A stretch of 8,900 nt of DNA from an uncultured Alphaproteobacteria bacterium. Its GTDB lineage: Bacteria; Pseudomonadota; Alphaproteobacteria; Micavibrionales; Micavibrionaceae. Location of the stretch: contig CAKTCH010000046.1 in NCBI GenBank assembly GCA_934538895.1, forward strand, positions 1 to 8,900. Reading direction: 5' to 3'. The notes below the pieces were generated by a model, which saw only the letters and a list, made by a program, of their open reading frames with translations, searched no databases and had not been told where the DNA came from. Every line of letters begins with the position of its first letter. Position 1 is the first letter of the stretch. Below are positions 1-6,632 of this stretch, one piece after another. The translations under genes and the position numbers were made by a program.

Positions 1-442
1 GCGCGCCGCTGCGGCGGAACCCGTCATAGGTGTTTTTCAGCAGCGTCTTCTGCTCGGCTGTCAGGTCCGGGTTATCGTTGTCCTTGTCCCATACGGCCTT
101 GATGCGGTCGAACAGTTTTTCATCCATCGCGACCGACGAATAAAACGCCGCCAGTTTCGGCGCGGCTTCCTGCTTGATCTCGACCAGCGCCGGAGTGGCC
201 GCCGCGCTGATCTGGTTGCCGAGAATCTCGGTCACATGGCCTAATGTCTCGCCCATGTTTTCATGGGCTGCGATGGTATTCTCGAAGGTCGGGGTTTCCG
301 GGTTGTCCTTGATCGCCGCCAGTTCTTTTTCAGCCTGCGCCAGTCCCTCCGCGATCGCGGGGGCGAAATGCTCGTCCTTTATCTTATCGAACGCCGGGGC
401 GTGGTTGGGCAGGGACGACGGGGTCAGGAGCGGATTGGTCAT
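1..442 (-). CDS. dcp: Peptidyl-dipeptidase Dcp / oligopeptidase, M3 metallopeptidase family (5' part only)
   Basis: The reverse strand encodes an open N-terminal segment of 147 codons that leaves the window at base 1. It begins MTNPLLTPSSLPNHAPAFDK and continues with an EHFAPAI motif, a PETPTFENTI motif and an ENMGETLGHV stretch. These match the helical N-terminal lobe of M3 peptidases such as E. coli Dcp (NPF-LP-FD-I---PA-EG pattern, then NP-PDFNNT). M3 enzymes are zinc peptidases that trim oligopeptides, and Dcp removes C-terminal dipeptides. The HExxH catalytic region lies outside the window, so catalytic competence and the choice between Dcp and the PrlC-type oligopeptidase A cannot be settled here. 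The ATG at 442-440 has a TAAGGT Shine-Dalgarno-like sequence about 8 nt upstream, and a divergent promoter candidate lies at 490-518. Family assignment is confident; the symbol is less so. Confidence 0.85.
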   Translation of the reverse strand, partial: MTNPLLTPSSLPNHAPAFDKIKDEHFAPAIAEGLAQAEKELAAIKDNPETPTFENTIAAHENMGETLGHVTEILGNQISAAATPALVEIKQEAAPKLAAFYSSVAMDEKLFDRIKAVWDKDNDNPDLTAEQKTLLKNTYDGFRRSGA

Positions 443-489
443 ATTTTCAAATACCTTACAGGCTGGGAGACAACACGGATCAAGTCTTT

Positions 490-518
490 AATATAGGCCG
501 GGCGGCTTCGGGGTTCCA
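490..518 (-). promoter_or_regulatory. Candidate sigma70-type promoter for the leftward dcp gene
   Basis: Read on the minus strand there is a TGGAAC -35-like hexamer (513-518) and a TATATT -10-like hexamer (490-495) separated by exactly 17 nt. Transcription would start near 483, giving a leader of about 40 nt before the ATG at 442. This is a motif match by eye only. Confidence 0.4.
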
Positions 519-565
519 GTGCCATTAGCGGTGCGGGCCTTTCCGGATTCAGGCGGAACCGTTAC

Positions 566-593
566 TTTACCCGCGCGGTTTCCCGTATATAGT
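566..593 (+). promoter_or_regulatory. Candidate mnmC promoter with a start site at or next to the ATG
   Basis: TTTACC (566-571) and TATAGT (588-593) are separated by 16 nt. A transcription start 6-7 nt after the -10 box falls at about 599-600, which is the A of the mnmC ATG at 600. No purine-rich Shine-Dalgarno sequence lies in front of that ATG, which fits a leaderless message. An overlapping TATATA at 586-591 would be an alternative -10 but gives a short 14-nt spacer. Confidence 0.45.
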
Positions 594-599
594 GCGCTC

Positions 600-2345
600 A
601 TGACTGATCCCGCGATACGCTCCGCCGAATTCGACGATATCTATTTTTCCCCCGATGACGGTCTGGCGGAAACCGCGCATGTATTCCTGCGCGGGAACGG
701 CCTGCCCGCGGGCTGGGAAAATCGGCAGGATTTTACGATTACGGAAACGGGATTTGGCACGGGGCTGAATTTCCTTTCGGCATGGAAACTGTTCGAGGAA
801 ACGGCGGCGCCGGGTGCCGTCCTCGACTATGTCAGTTTTGAAATGTTCCCCTTGCCGCGCGGCGGGATCGCCGCGGCGCTGTCCGGCTGGGCCGGATTTT
901 TCGGCGGGCGGCTTCAGCGGCTGGTGGAAGCCTATCCCTTGCGGGTGAACGGTTTTCACCGCGTATCCCTCAGCCCGCGCGTGCGGCTGACGCTGATCCT
1001 TGACGACGTGAACGACGCCCTGCCGCAACTGGTCGTGCCGCGCGGGGTGGATGCGTGGTTCCTCGACGGCTTTGCCCCGGCGAAGAATCCGCAAATGTGG
1101 AGCGATCTTCTCTTCCGCGAAATGGCGCGCCTGTCGGCGCCGGGCGCCCGCGTTGCGAGTTTCACCGCGGCGGGCGCGGTGCGGCGCGGTCTGGCGGCGC
1201 ACGGATTTGAGGTTACCAAAGCGCGGGGTTATGGCCGCAAGCGCGATATGACCACTGGGATATTCAAGGGGCCGGGCGTAATCGCTCCGGTCAGGGCGGT
1301 GCGGCGCGTGGCGATTGTGGGAGCGGGGCTGGCGGGGACGTCCTGTGCCCATGCGCTGAAAGAACGCGGCGTCGATGTGACGATTTTCGATCGTGACGGC
1401 GTCGCGCAATATGCCTCGGGTAATCCGGTCGGGCTTTACAACCCGCGTTTCGCGCAGCGTCGCAGCGCCGAAACCGATTTCTTCAGCAGCGGTTATGCGG
1501 CCATGGCGGCGCTGAACAGTTCCGCGCCGCGTTGCGGCAGCCTGCATCTGGTGACGGACGACGATAAAAAGAAGCGCCTCACGGGGCTGGCGCAAGGCGG
1601 AAACTGGCATCCCGATCATGCCGTGATGCTGGACGCGGCGGCGGCCAGCGACAAGGCCGGTGTGGTAATCGCGCATGACGCTCTGTGGCTGCCGGATTCG
1701 GGTTTCGTTTCGCCGCGTGCGTTGTGCCGTTCCTATGTGGAAGGCGTCGCCGTCGTTGCCGGTGATTACGATCCGCGCGATTACGACGCCCTCATTCTGG
1801 CCAACGGCATCGCCGCGAAAGACCATCCGGGCTTGCAGGACCTGCCGCTCCACACCGTGCGCGGGCAGATCAGCACGCTGACGGCGTCGCGGCCCGTGCC
1901 GGTGCGGGCGAATATCTGTTACGGCGGCTATCTTACGGCACAGCAGCCCGAGGGGTATGTGGCCGGGGCGACCTTCCAGCCGTGGCGCAGCGATATTGCC
2001 GTGACGGATGAAGACCATCATGCCATCCTCGCCCATCTGGAGCGGGCGGTGCCGTCGCTGGCCGGGGTTTTCCGCGTGACGGGCGGGCGGGCCGCGCTGC
2101 GCTGTGCCGCCAAAGATCGTTTCCCGGTGATCGGCGCGGTTCCGGAAAGCCCGGGGCTGTACGTTTCCACGGCGCATGGTTCGCACGGGCTGATCGGCAC
2201 GCTGGCCGGCGCGGCTTATCTCGCCGATCTTATCTGCGGCCATCCGCTTTCCCTGTCGGCGGCGACGGCGGCGGCGCTCTCCCCTGTGCGTTTTGCCGAA
2301 AGGGCGCGCAAAAAGGATGGACAGAAAGCCAAACGCCGTGAATGA
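600..2345 (+). CDS. mnmC: Bifunctional tRNA wobble-uridine enzyme MnmC (methyltransferase MnmD domain + FAD oxidoreductase domain)
   Basis: This 581-residue cytoplasmic protein completes mnm5(s2)U34 synthesis. The C-terminal FAD domain removes the carboxymethyl group of cmnm5(s2)U, and the N-terminal domain methylates the resulting nm5(s2)U using S-adenosylmethionine. The N-terminal domain shows ETGFGTGLNFL (49-59, SAM-binding loop), WFLDGFAPAKNPQMW (153-167, the MnmD signature) and GYGRKRDMTTG (210-220). A dinucleotide-binding GAGLAG follows at 241-246, with a SGNPVGLYNPR stretch and a C-terminal HGSHGL motif typical of the DAO-type oxidoreductase half. Both halves look intact; the length is somewhat shorter than the roughly 670 residues of E. 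coli MnmC. The reading frame is open back to a GTG at 519, but the ATG at 600 is preferred: it opens with MTDPAIRSAEFDDIYFS, where family similarity begins, and the best promoter overlaps the extra 27 codons. It is the first of three rightward genes, but the 78-nt gap to the next start leaves co-transcription uncertain. Confidence 0.95.
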   Translation: MTDPAIRSAEFDDIYFSPDDGLAETAHVFLRGNGLPAGWENRQDFTITETGFGTGLNFLSAWKLFEETAAPGAVLDYVSFEMFPLPRGGIAAALSGWAGFFGGRLQRLVEAYPLRVNGFHRVSLSPRVRLTLILDDVNDALPQLVVPRGVDAWFLDGFAPAKNPQMWSDLLFREMARLSAPGARVASFTAAGAVRRGLAAHGFEVTKARGYGRKRDMTTGIFKGPGVIAPVRAVRRVAIVGAGLAGTSCAHALKERGVDVTIFDRDGVAQYASGNPVGLYNPRFAQRRSAETDFFSSGYAAMAALNSSAPRCGSLHLVTDDDKKKRLTGLAQGGNWHPDHAVMLDAAAASDKAGVVIAHDALWLPDSGFVSPRALCRSYVEGVAVVAGDYDPRDYDALILANGIAAKDHPGLQDLPLHTVRGQISTLTASRPVPVRANICYGGYLTAQQPEGYVAGATFQPWRSDIAVTDEDHHAILAHLERAVPSLAGVFRVTGGRAALRCAAKDRFPVIGAVPESPGLYVSTAHGSHGLIGTLAGAAYLADLICGHPLSLSAATAAALSPVRFAERARKKDGQKAKRRE

Positions 2346-2423
2346 TCTGCATAACTTTAAGGGGATTGCCGTTGCGCCGATACATACAGAGATTTTTTGC
2401 CGGCCGGCAGGGAACGGTTTTCA

Positions 2424-3518
2424 TTGCATGAAATTTATGCCCTGATGCTGCTGTTATTCGCTGTGGCCGCTCTTGCGGTGGCGGCGGCGGTGCCGTTCGC
2501 CTGCCGTTTCGCGCATCGCGTCGGTTTTCTCGACCGGCCCGGCGGGCGTAAAAAGCACGAGGATGAAATTCCTCCTGTGGGCGGGCTGGTCGTGTTCCCG
2601 GTTTTCATGCTGCTGGTGTTTTTATCGGGTCATGCCGATTCCTCGTTCGGGGCGTTCGCGCTGGCGCTCCTGCTGCTGGTCGGGGTGGGGGCGCTGGATG
2701 ACCGCCTGTCATTGCCCGCCGGTTATAAATTCATCACGCAGTTCGCCGCCGCCTTCATCATCGTGCTGCCGGGCGGGGTGCAGGTGACGGGGTTCGGCGA
2801 TATTTTCGGCTTCGGCGATCTATGGACCGGGTGGATGGCCATCCCCTTTACCGTCATCGCCATCGTGCTGCTGATTAACGCCATCAACCTGATGGACGGG
2901 CTGGACGGACTGGCGGGCGGCCTCGGTTTCATCGTTTGCGCGGGCCTGCTGGCCTGTGCGCTGGCGGCGGGCGACGCTGAACACGCCATCCTGCTGGCGG
3001 CGATGATGGGGGCGCTGGCCGGGTTCCTGTTTCACAACATGCGCACGCCGTGGTGTTCACAGGCGCGCATTTTCATGGGCGACGCGGGCAGCCTGGCGCT
3101 GGGGCTGACGCTCGCGTGGTTTGCCATCGACATGGCGGGCGATCCTGCCACGGCGGTGGCCATGCCGATGAGCGTGGCGTGGCTTCTGGGCCTGCCGATC
3201 ATGGATACGTGCAGCCAGTTCGCGCGGCGCGTGTCGCAGGGACGCCATCCGTTCGATCCCGACCATAACCATTTCCATCACCATTTCGTCACGGCGGGCG
3301 TGCCGGTGAAATATGCGGTGCCTGCGATCCTGCTGATCGTGGCTCTCTACGGCGCCTTCGCCCTGAGCGTCCAGTTTTCCGGCTTGCCGCAGGCATGGCT
3401 GACATATCCCTGGATTATGCTGCTGTTCCTGCATATGTATATGTCGGTGCGGGCGCGGCGTTTCCGCAAGGCGATACAATTTATTTTCAGGATCAAACCC
3501 AGCCATGAAGAAGCCTAA
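2424..3518 (+). CDS. wecA: WecA/MraY-family undecaprenyl-phosphate sugar-1-phosphate transferase
   Basis: This is a polytopic inner-membrane enzyme of the polyprenyl-phosphate N-acetylhexosamine-1-phosphate transferase family, which loads the first sugar-phosphate from a UDP-sugar onto undecaprenyl phosphate to start O-antigen, ECA-like or capsule assembly. From a start at 2424 the motifs, in order, are GFLDRPGGRKKH (34-45), the DD pair at 92-93 followed by K102, NAINLMDGLDGL (152-163, with the conserved Asn and Asp residues), FMGDAGS (217-223), and a late histidine motif DHNHFHHHF (280-288) like the WecA HxHH loop. About ten hydrophobic helices are visible. The start is uncertain. TTG at 2424 has AGGGAA 9 nt upstream; a TTG at 2397 adds nine residues; the first ATG in frame is 2445 but would cut into the first helix and lacks a ribosome binding site. 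The 3' end overlaps the glycosyltransferase gene by 14 nt. The sugar substrate cannot be read from sequence, so wecA is a family-level symbol. Confidence 0.88.
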   Translation: MHEIYALMLLLFAVAALAVAAAVPFACRFAHRVGFLDRPGGRKKHEDEIPPVGGLVVFPVFMLLVFLSGHADSSFGAFALALLLLVGVGALDDRLSLPAGYKFITQFAAAFIIVLPGGVQVTGFGDIFGFGDLWTGWMAIPFTVIAIVLLINAINLMDGLDGLAGGLGFIVCAGLLACALAAGDAEHAILLAAMMGALAGFLFHNMRTPWCSQARIFMGDAGSLALGLTLAWFAIDMAGDPATAVAMPMSVAWLLGLPIMDTCSQFARRVSQGRHPFDPDHNHFHHHFVTAGVPVKYAVPAILLIVALYGAFALSVQFSGLPQAWLTYPWIMLLFLHMYMSVRARRFRKAIQFIFRIKPSHEEA

Positions 3519-4647
3519 GCTTATCTTCGTCGTAACCGAGGACTGGTATTTCCTCTCGCACCGGATGCCGACCGTGCGCGGGGCGCAGCAGGCCGGGTAT
3601 GATGTCGCCGTCATCACGGCGGACGGCGCCGCGCGCGCCGCCATCGAGGCGCAGGGTGTGCGGGTGATCCCTTTCAGTTTCGACCGCCGCAGCCTGAAGG
3701 CCGGGCAGGCGGTGAAGCAGGTGCAGGCGCTGCGCGCGCTTTATCAGGCCGAAAAGCCCGACGTCGTCCACCATATCGCGATGAAACCGATCCTGTTCGG
3801 CTCCCTCGCCGCCTGGCAGGCCAAGGTGCCGCGCGTGGTCAATGCGTTCGCGGGCCTGGGATATGTGTTCAGCGCCGATACGGCGCTGGCGAAGGCCGTG
3901 CGTCTGTTCCTGATTCCGGCTTTCCGCCTGCTGCTGCGACGTCCGGGCAGCGTGGTGCTGTTCCAGAACGACGACGACCGCAAATTGTTGCAGGCGCTGG
4001 GCGCCTTGCCTGGCGATGGCCGTCATACGGTGCTGATCCGCGGCTCCGGGGTTGAGACGGACAGGCTTGCCGCGACGCCGTTGCCGCAGACTTCCGATTT
4101 CATCTGCGTTTTCGCGGGGCGCATGATCGGCATCAAGGGGCTGCCGACGCTGCAGGAAGCTTTCGCGCGCCTGCGGCAGGAAGCGCCGCATATCAGGCTG
4201 TGGCTGTGCGGCCAGCCCGATTCCGGCAATCCCGGTTCATGGACGATGGCACAGATCGATCAATGGACGCGCGATAACCCCCATGTGATTTACAAGGGTC
4301 ATTGCGCCATGGCCGATATCTGGGCGCAGTCCCATGTGGCGTTGCAGCCTTCCTATGGCGGCGAGGGTATTCCCAAGTCGTTGCTGGAAGCGGCGGCCTG
4401 CGGGCGCGCGATCATCGCGACCGATGTGCCGGGCTGCCGTGAGGTGGTAGAGGAGGGACGGAACGGTTTCCTCGTGCCGCCACGCGACGCAGCGTTGCTG
4501 GCGGAGCGCATCCTGCTGCTTTCAAGGGACCGCGCTTTGTGCGCGCACATGGGGCAGGCGAGCCGGGCGCTGGTCGAGGGCGATCTCTCGGCGCGGGCCG
4601 TGACCGATAAAACGCGGGCGCTCTATGAGCATTTGAAAGCGGCCTGA
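3505..4647 (+). CDS. GT4-family glycosyltransferase (GT-B fold), surface glycan assembly
   Basis: This 380-residue protein has the layout of family 4 retaining glycosyltransferases. An N-terminal domain opens KLIFVVTEDWYFLSHRMP and has a GYDVAVIT strand, as in EpsF/CapM/PglA-like enzymes. The C-terminal domain has FAGRMIGIKG (donor-site loop, about 201-210) and the E-x7-E motif at E287 and E295 in EGIPKSLLEAAACG, followed by TDVPGCREVV and NGFLVPPRD. No transmembrane helix or signal peptide is evident, so a peripheral cytoplasmic-face enzyme is expected. It starts inside the 3' end of the wecA-like gene (14-nt overlap), which suggests coupled translation and a shared pathway: this enzyme probably adds a sugar to the undecaprenyl-linked product of its neighbour. 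Donor and acceptor are unknown. It ends only 6 nt from the oppositely oriented membrane protein gene. Confidence 0.9.
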   Translation: MKKPKLIFVVTEDWYFLSHRMPTVRGAQQAGYDVAVITADGAARAAIEAQGVRVIPFSFDRRSLKAGQAVKQVQALRALYQAEKPDVVHHIAMKPILFGSLAAWQAKVPRVVNAFAGLGYVFSADTALAKAVRLFLIPAFRLLLRRPGSVVLFQNDDDRKLLQALGALPGDGRHTVLIRGSGVETDRLAATPLPQTSDFICVFAGRMIGIKGLPTLQEAFARLRQEAPHIRLWLCGQPDSGNPGSWTMAQIDQWTRDNPHVIYKGHCAMADIWAQSHVALQPSYGGEGIPKSLLEAAACGRAIIATDVPGCREVVEEGRNGFLVPPRDAALLAERILLLSRDRALCAHMGQASRALVEGDLSARAVTDKTRALYEHLKAA

Positions 4648-4653
4648 GCCGTA

Positions 4654-5235
4654 TCAGGACAGCAGGTTCCTGCCGATCCAGTTCATGATATCCAGCGTGT
4701 GCGTATTGACCGCATAGCTGAGGAAGGTGATGAACCCGGCGAGTTCCATCGGGATGCGCAGGACATAGGCCGCCATGAAACCGGTGAAGAGATAGGAATA
4801 ACCCACCAGCACGCAGGTAAAGGGATACAACTCGTCCCATGTATAATGGCCGTTGAACACCAGATACAGCACGGGCAGGATCGCGACCGTCGCCGGTACG
4901 CTCAGCCAGTTGCTGGCGGTGACGAACTGCAGGAAATGTTCACGGCGATCCAACTCGCCCACGATCCACCAGACCGCGCCGAGGAACAGCGTCGTGACCG
5001 CGAACATGCGCAACGCATATATCAGCGCGAGCGCGCTCCGCGATACGTCGGAAATATCGGGCGCCGGATACAGCATGATGACCAGGAGGACGAGAGGCGA
5101 AAGGAGGATAGGCACGATGAAGGATCGCAGGGCTTCGTCGTAATTATTGCCGAACCGGTCGCGTCCTTTACGCATCAGCAGAGCGATTTCCAGGCAGCCC
5201 AGCAAATTCCGTTTGATTTCACCCTTGGGGAACAT
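4654..5235 (-). CDS. Small polytopic membrane protein of unknown function (possibly Yip1-like)
   Basis: I do not recognise this 193-residue protein firmly. After a polar N-terminus of about 35 residues (MFPKGEIKRNLLGCLEIALL and a basic MRKGRDRFG segment) it has five strongly hydrophobic stretches at about 37-57, 68-93, 109-127, 137-158 and 162-178, ending in a short polar tail. The spacing and the WW.VGELDRREHF loop are loosely reminiscent of Yip1/YIP1-family bacterial membrane proteins, but no decisive motif is present. The ATG at 5235-5233 is preceded by AAAGGCGG, a credible ribosome binding site. It is transcribed alone, leftward from the AT-rich intergenic region, and converges on the glycosyltransferase gene with a 6-nt gap and no visible terminator. 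Nothing in the sequence ties it to glycan synthesis beyond proximity. Confidence 0.8.
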   Translation of the reverse strand: MFPKGEIKRNLLGCLEIALLMRKGRDRFGNNYDEALRSFIVPILLSPLVLLVIMLYPAPDISDVSRSALALIYALRMFAVTTLFLGAVWWIVGELDRREHFLQFVTASNWLSVPATVAILPVLYLVFNGHYTWDELYPFTCVLVGYSYLFTGFMAAYVLRIPMELAGFITFLSYAVNTHTLDIMNWIGRNLLS

Positions 5236-5297
5236 GACAACACCGCCTTTTGATTCGTTTTTTATTTTAATTGATATTTTTTATTCTAACGTCTGAA

Positions 5298-5313
5298 GCG
5301 TTAATATTTACGC
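5298..5313. promoter_or_regulatory. Imperfect 16-bp palindrome, possible operator
   Basis: GCGTTAATATTTACGC reads the same on both strands except for one mismatched pair (the fifth base and its partner). It lies in the AT-rich divergent region between the membrane protein gene and the AMIN lipoprotein gene. The symmetry suits a dimeric repressor site, but no known operator is recognised and AT-rich palindromes arise easily by chance. Confidence 0.25.
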
Positions 5314-5330
5314 CATTTCATCACAAGCCA

Positions 5331-5339
5331 TGTGGATAA
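5331..5339 (-). promoter_or_regulatory. Perfect consensus DnaA-box 9-mer
   Basis: TGTGGATAA is the exact complement of the consensus DnaA box TTATCCACA. It sits beside an AT-rich stretch (about 5250-5310) in the divergent intergenic region. I found only this one perfect copy in the window, so it may be coincidental, a transcriptional DnaA site, or part of something larger; a replication origin is not supported by a single box. Confidence 0.35.
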
Positions 5340-5340
5340 A

Positions 5341-5363
5341 GCAAGTTTTGCAAAACGGCTTGC
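5341..5363. repeat. Nested inverted repeat upstream of the AMIN lipoprotein gene
   Basis: An outer GCAAG (5341-5345) / CTTGC (5359-5363) pair encloses a perfect 10-bp palindrome TTTTGCAAAA (5346-5355). The element ends 15 nt before the TATAAT box at 5378, so it overlaps where the -35 region of that promoter should be. That placement fits a repressor or activator site. No regulator is identified. Confidence 0.35.
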
Positions 5364-5377
5364 ATTGACGGGCTGGG

Positions 5378-5383
5378 TATAAT
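5378..5383 (+). promoter_or_regulatory. -10 box (TATAAT) for the AMIN lipoprotein gene
   Basis: A perfect TATAAT lies about 50 nt before the GTG start at 5433, implying a leader of roughly 40 nt. The obvious TTGACG at 5365-5370 is only 7 nt away and cannot be its -35 partner; at the right distance (5355-5360) the sequence is poor. An activator at the adjacent inverted repeat, or no -35 contact, would be needed. Confidence 0.4.
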
Positions 5384-5432
5384 GTTCCTAGCCTGTTGAT
5401 AGATATAAAAGAATCATTTCCGGTGGCTGTGC

Positions 5433-6470
5433 GTGGCTTTCAGGACTCCTAAAATTTTTCTGCTCGTTTCCGTCAGCGCTCTTGCGCTTTCGGGATGTGG
5501 CTGGCTGGGTGAAGATGTTGCCAGCGGCCCCTATACGCGCCGGGAAGCACCTGCCGTGGCGGCTACGCCGGCACCCCCTGCCGTTCCCGTAGCGCAAGCC
5601 GCCGCCGGCACATGGCGGGAACCTGACAAGACAATCGCGCCTGACGATGTTGCCGCGCTGGCGCAGGCGCATCAGCGCATCGCTGAACTTGAGGGCGAGG
5701 TCGAGTCGCTGCGCAACGACATGAAGATGATGATGCCGGCGCTGACCAGGCTGGCAAACCTGCCGGTGGCGGCGGATACGGCCGCTGCCGCGCTTAACGA
5801 CATGCAACCGGCTGCGGGGAATGTGGCGGGCGGGGAAATACCGCGCATCCATCGAAATTATTTACAAGGCGACGAATTCCATGACGAGCCGGAAGCCGCG
5901 ATGGATGCGCCGGCCCAGATGCCGCGTGCTGCCGCCCCTGTAACGCCGTCTGTTCCGGCTGTTCCGCCGCCCGCGCCGTCTTCGTCGGCGGGTGGCATGG
6001 TGCCGGGCGCGCCCGTGGCGGTTCATCCGCCGCCACCCCCGCCTCCGGCGATAGCGCCTTTGCCGCCGTCGCAACAGGCGGCGCTTCCCGCCGCTGCAAT
6101 GCCTGTGGCCTATACGCCGCCCGCGATCGATGTGGCGTCGATCCGGAATGTGCGCTTCGGCAATCATGAGGGCGGGAAGGCGCGTGTCGTGATCGACCTG
6201 TCGGCGGCTTTAACTTTTAAATTCGATATCGATAATGGCGAAAAACTGATGGTGGTGGAAATTCCGGGCGCGGTCTGGGATGCCGGGCCGGTTACGCGCA
6301 CGATACAGGATAACCCGCTGGTGCAATCCATGACGTCCCTGCCGGACGGCGCGGGCGGCACGCGCCTGGTGCTGCAATTGAGAGCATCTGCCAAAATCCT
6401 GTGGTCGCAGGCCATCCCGCCCGCGGGCGGGCAGGGGAACCGCATCGTGTTCGATATATCATCTCTTTGA
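5433..6470 (+). CDS. AMIN-domain lipoprotein with coiled coil and proline-rich linker
   Basis: This 345-residue protein starts at GTG 5433 behind a weak GGTGG ribosome binding site. A type II signal peptide ends in the lipobox LALSGC, making C22 the lipidated residue; the next residues are GW rather than Asp, so outer-membrane sorting is expected by the Lol rule. Residues about 72-103 (AQAHQRIAELEGEVESLR) form a short coiled coil. Residues about 155-230 are Pro/Ala-rich with seven consecutive prolines at 199-205. The C-terminal region, about 235-345 (ASIRNVRFG, ARVVIDLSAAL, KLMVVEIPGAVWDA), matches the beta-rich AMIN domain known from AmiC amidases and type IV pilus secretins, where it binds peptidoglycan or septal sites. 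No amidase or secretin domain follows. An envelope-spanning tether or polar/septal targeting role is inferred. The seven-proline run predicts dependence on elongation factor P. Confidence 0.85.
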   Translation: MAFRTPKIFLLVSVSALALSGCGWLGEDVASGPYTRREAPAVAATPAPPAVPVAQAAAGTWREPDKTIAPDDVAALAQAHQRIAELEGEVESLRNDMKMMMPALTRLANLPVAADTAAAALNDMQPAAGNVAGGEIPRIHRNYLQGDEFHDEPEAAMDAPAQMPRAAAPVTPSVPAVPPPAPSSSAGGMVPGAPVAVHPPPPPPPAIAPLPPSQQAALPAAAMPVAYTPPAIDVASIRNVRFGNHEGGKARVVIDLSAALTFKFDIDNGEKLMVVEIPGAVWDAGPVTRTIQDNPLVQSMTSLPDGAGGTRLVLQLRASAKILWSQAIPPAGGQGNRIVFDISSL

Positions 6471-6543
6471 TATCATTGAAGTTTTCAGGGAGAACATACG
6501 CCACAAAGCGGCCCCCTTTCGCGGGCACTATAAAAAAGGTGCC

Positions 6544-6570
6544 GGAAACCGAAGGGATAGCCGCCCGTTC
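6544..6570 (+). promoter_or_regulatory. Candidate ECF sigma factor promoter for the EF-hand/sigma operon
   Basis: GGAAAC (6544-6549) and CGTTC (6566-6570) are separated by 16 nt, close to the GGAAC-N16/17-CGTC layout of many ECF promoters. Transcription would begin near 6577, about 55 nt before the ATG at 6633. Because the operon itself encodes an ECF sigma factor, autoregulation is the natural reading. A competing TATAAA at 6529-6534 lacks a -35 partner. Confidence 0.4.
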
Positions 6571-6585
6571 TTCGTAACAAGGGCG
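6562..6585 (+). other. Possible hairpin in the leader of the EF-hand gene
   Basis: CGCCC (6562-6566) can pair with GGGCG (6581-6585), with an inner GTT (6567-6569) / AAC (6576-6578). No T-run follows, so it is not a standard terminator. It overlaps the downstream half of the candidate ECF promoter, so it may be only DNA symmetry. Confidence 0.2.
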
Positions 6586-6632
6586 ACAAATATGTTTCTC
6601 CCCTGTCTGATTTGTCTTGAAAGGAACAACCT

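Noticed and set aside
519..599. In-frame upstream extension of mnmC to GTG 519
   Set aside because: The extra 27 residues contain no family similarity, no ribosome binding site precedes 519, and the best promoter lies inside this stretch.
567..2243. Open frame of 558 codons on the minus strand, opposite mnmC
   Set aside because: It lies entirely antisense to mnmC, which has complete family motifs. The translation is Arg/His/Gly-rich without domains, as expected for the reverse strand of GC-rich coding DNA.
3057..4191. Antisense open frames of 195 and 232 codons opposite wecA and the glycosyltransferase
   Set aside because: They have low-complexity His/Arg/Gln composition and overlap genes with clear catalytic motifs.
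5365..5370. TTGACG as a -35 box upstream of the AMIN lipoprotein
   Set aside because: It is only 7 nt from TATAAT, and the correctly spaced position downstream (5388-5393) is not a -10 sequence.
5236..5432. Replication origin
   Set aside because: Only one perfect DnaA box is present and no typical origin neighbours (dnaA, hemE, parA/parB) are in the window.
6452..6484. AT-rich imperfect hairpin around the AMIN lipoprotein stop codon
   Set aside because: The arms pair poorly and consist of short GATATC-like runs, without a GC-rich stem or T-run.
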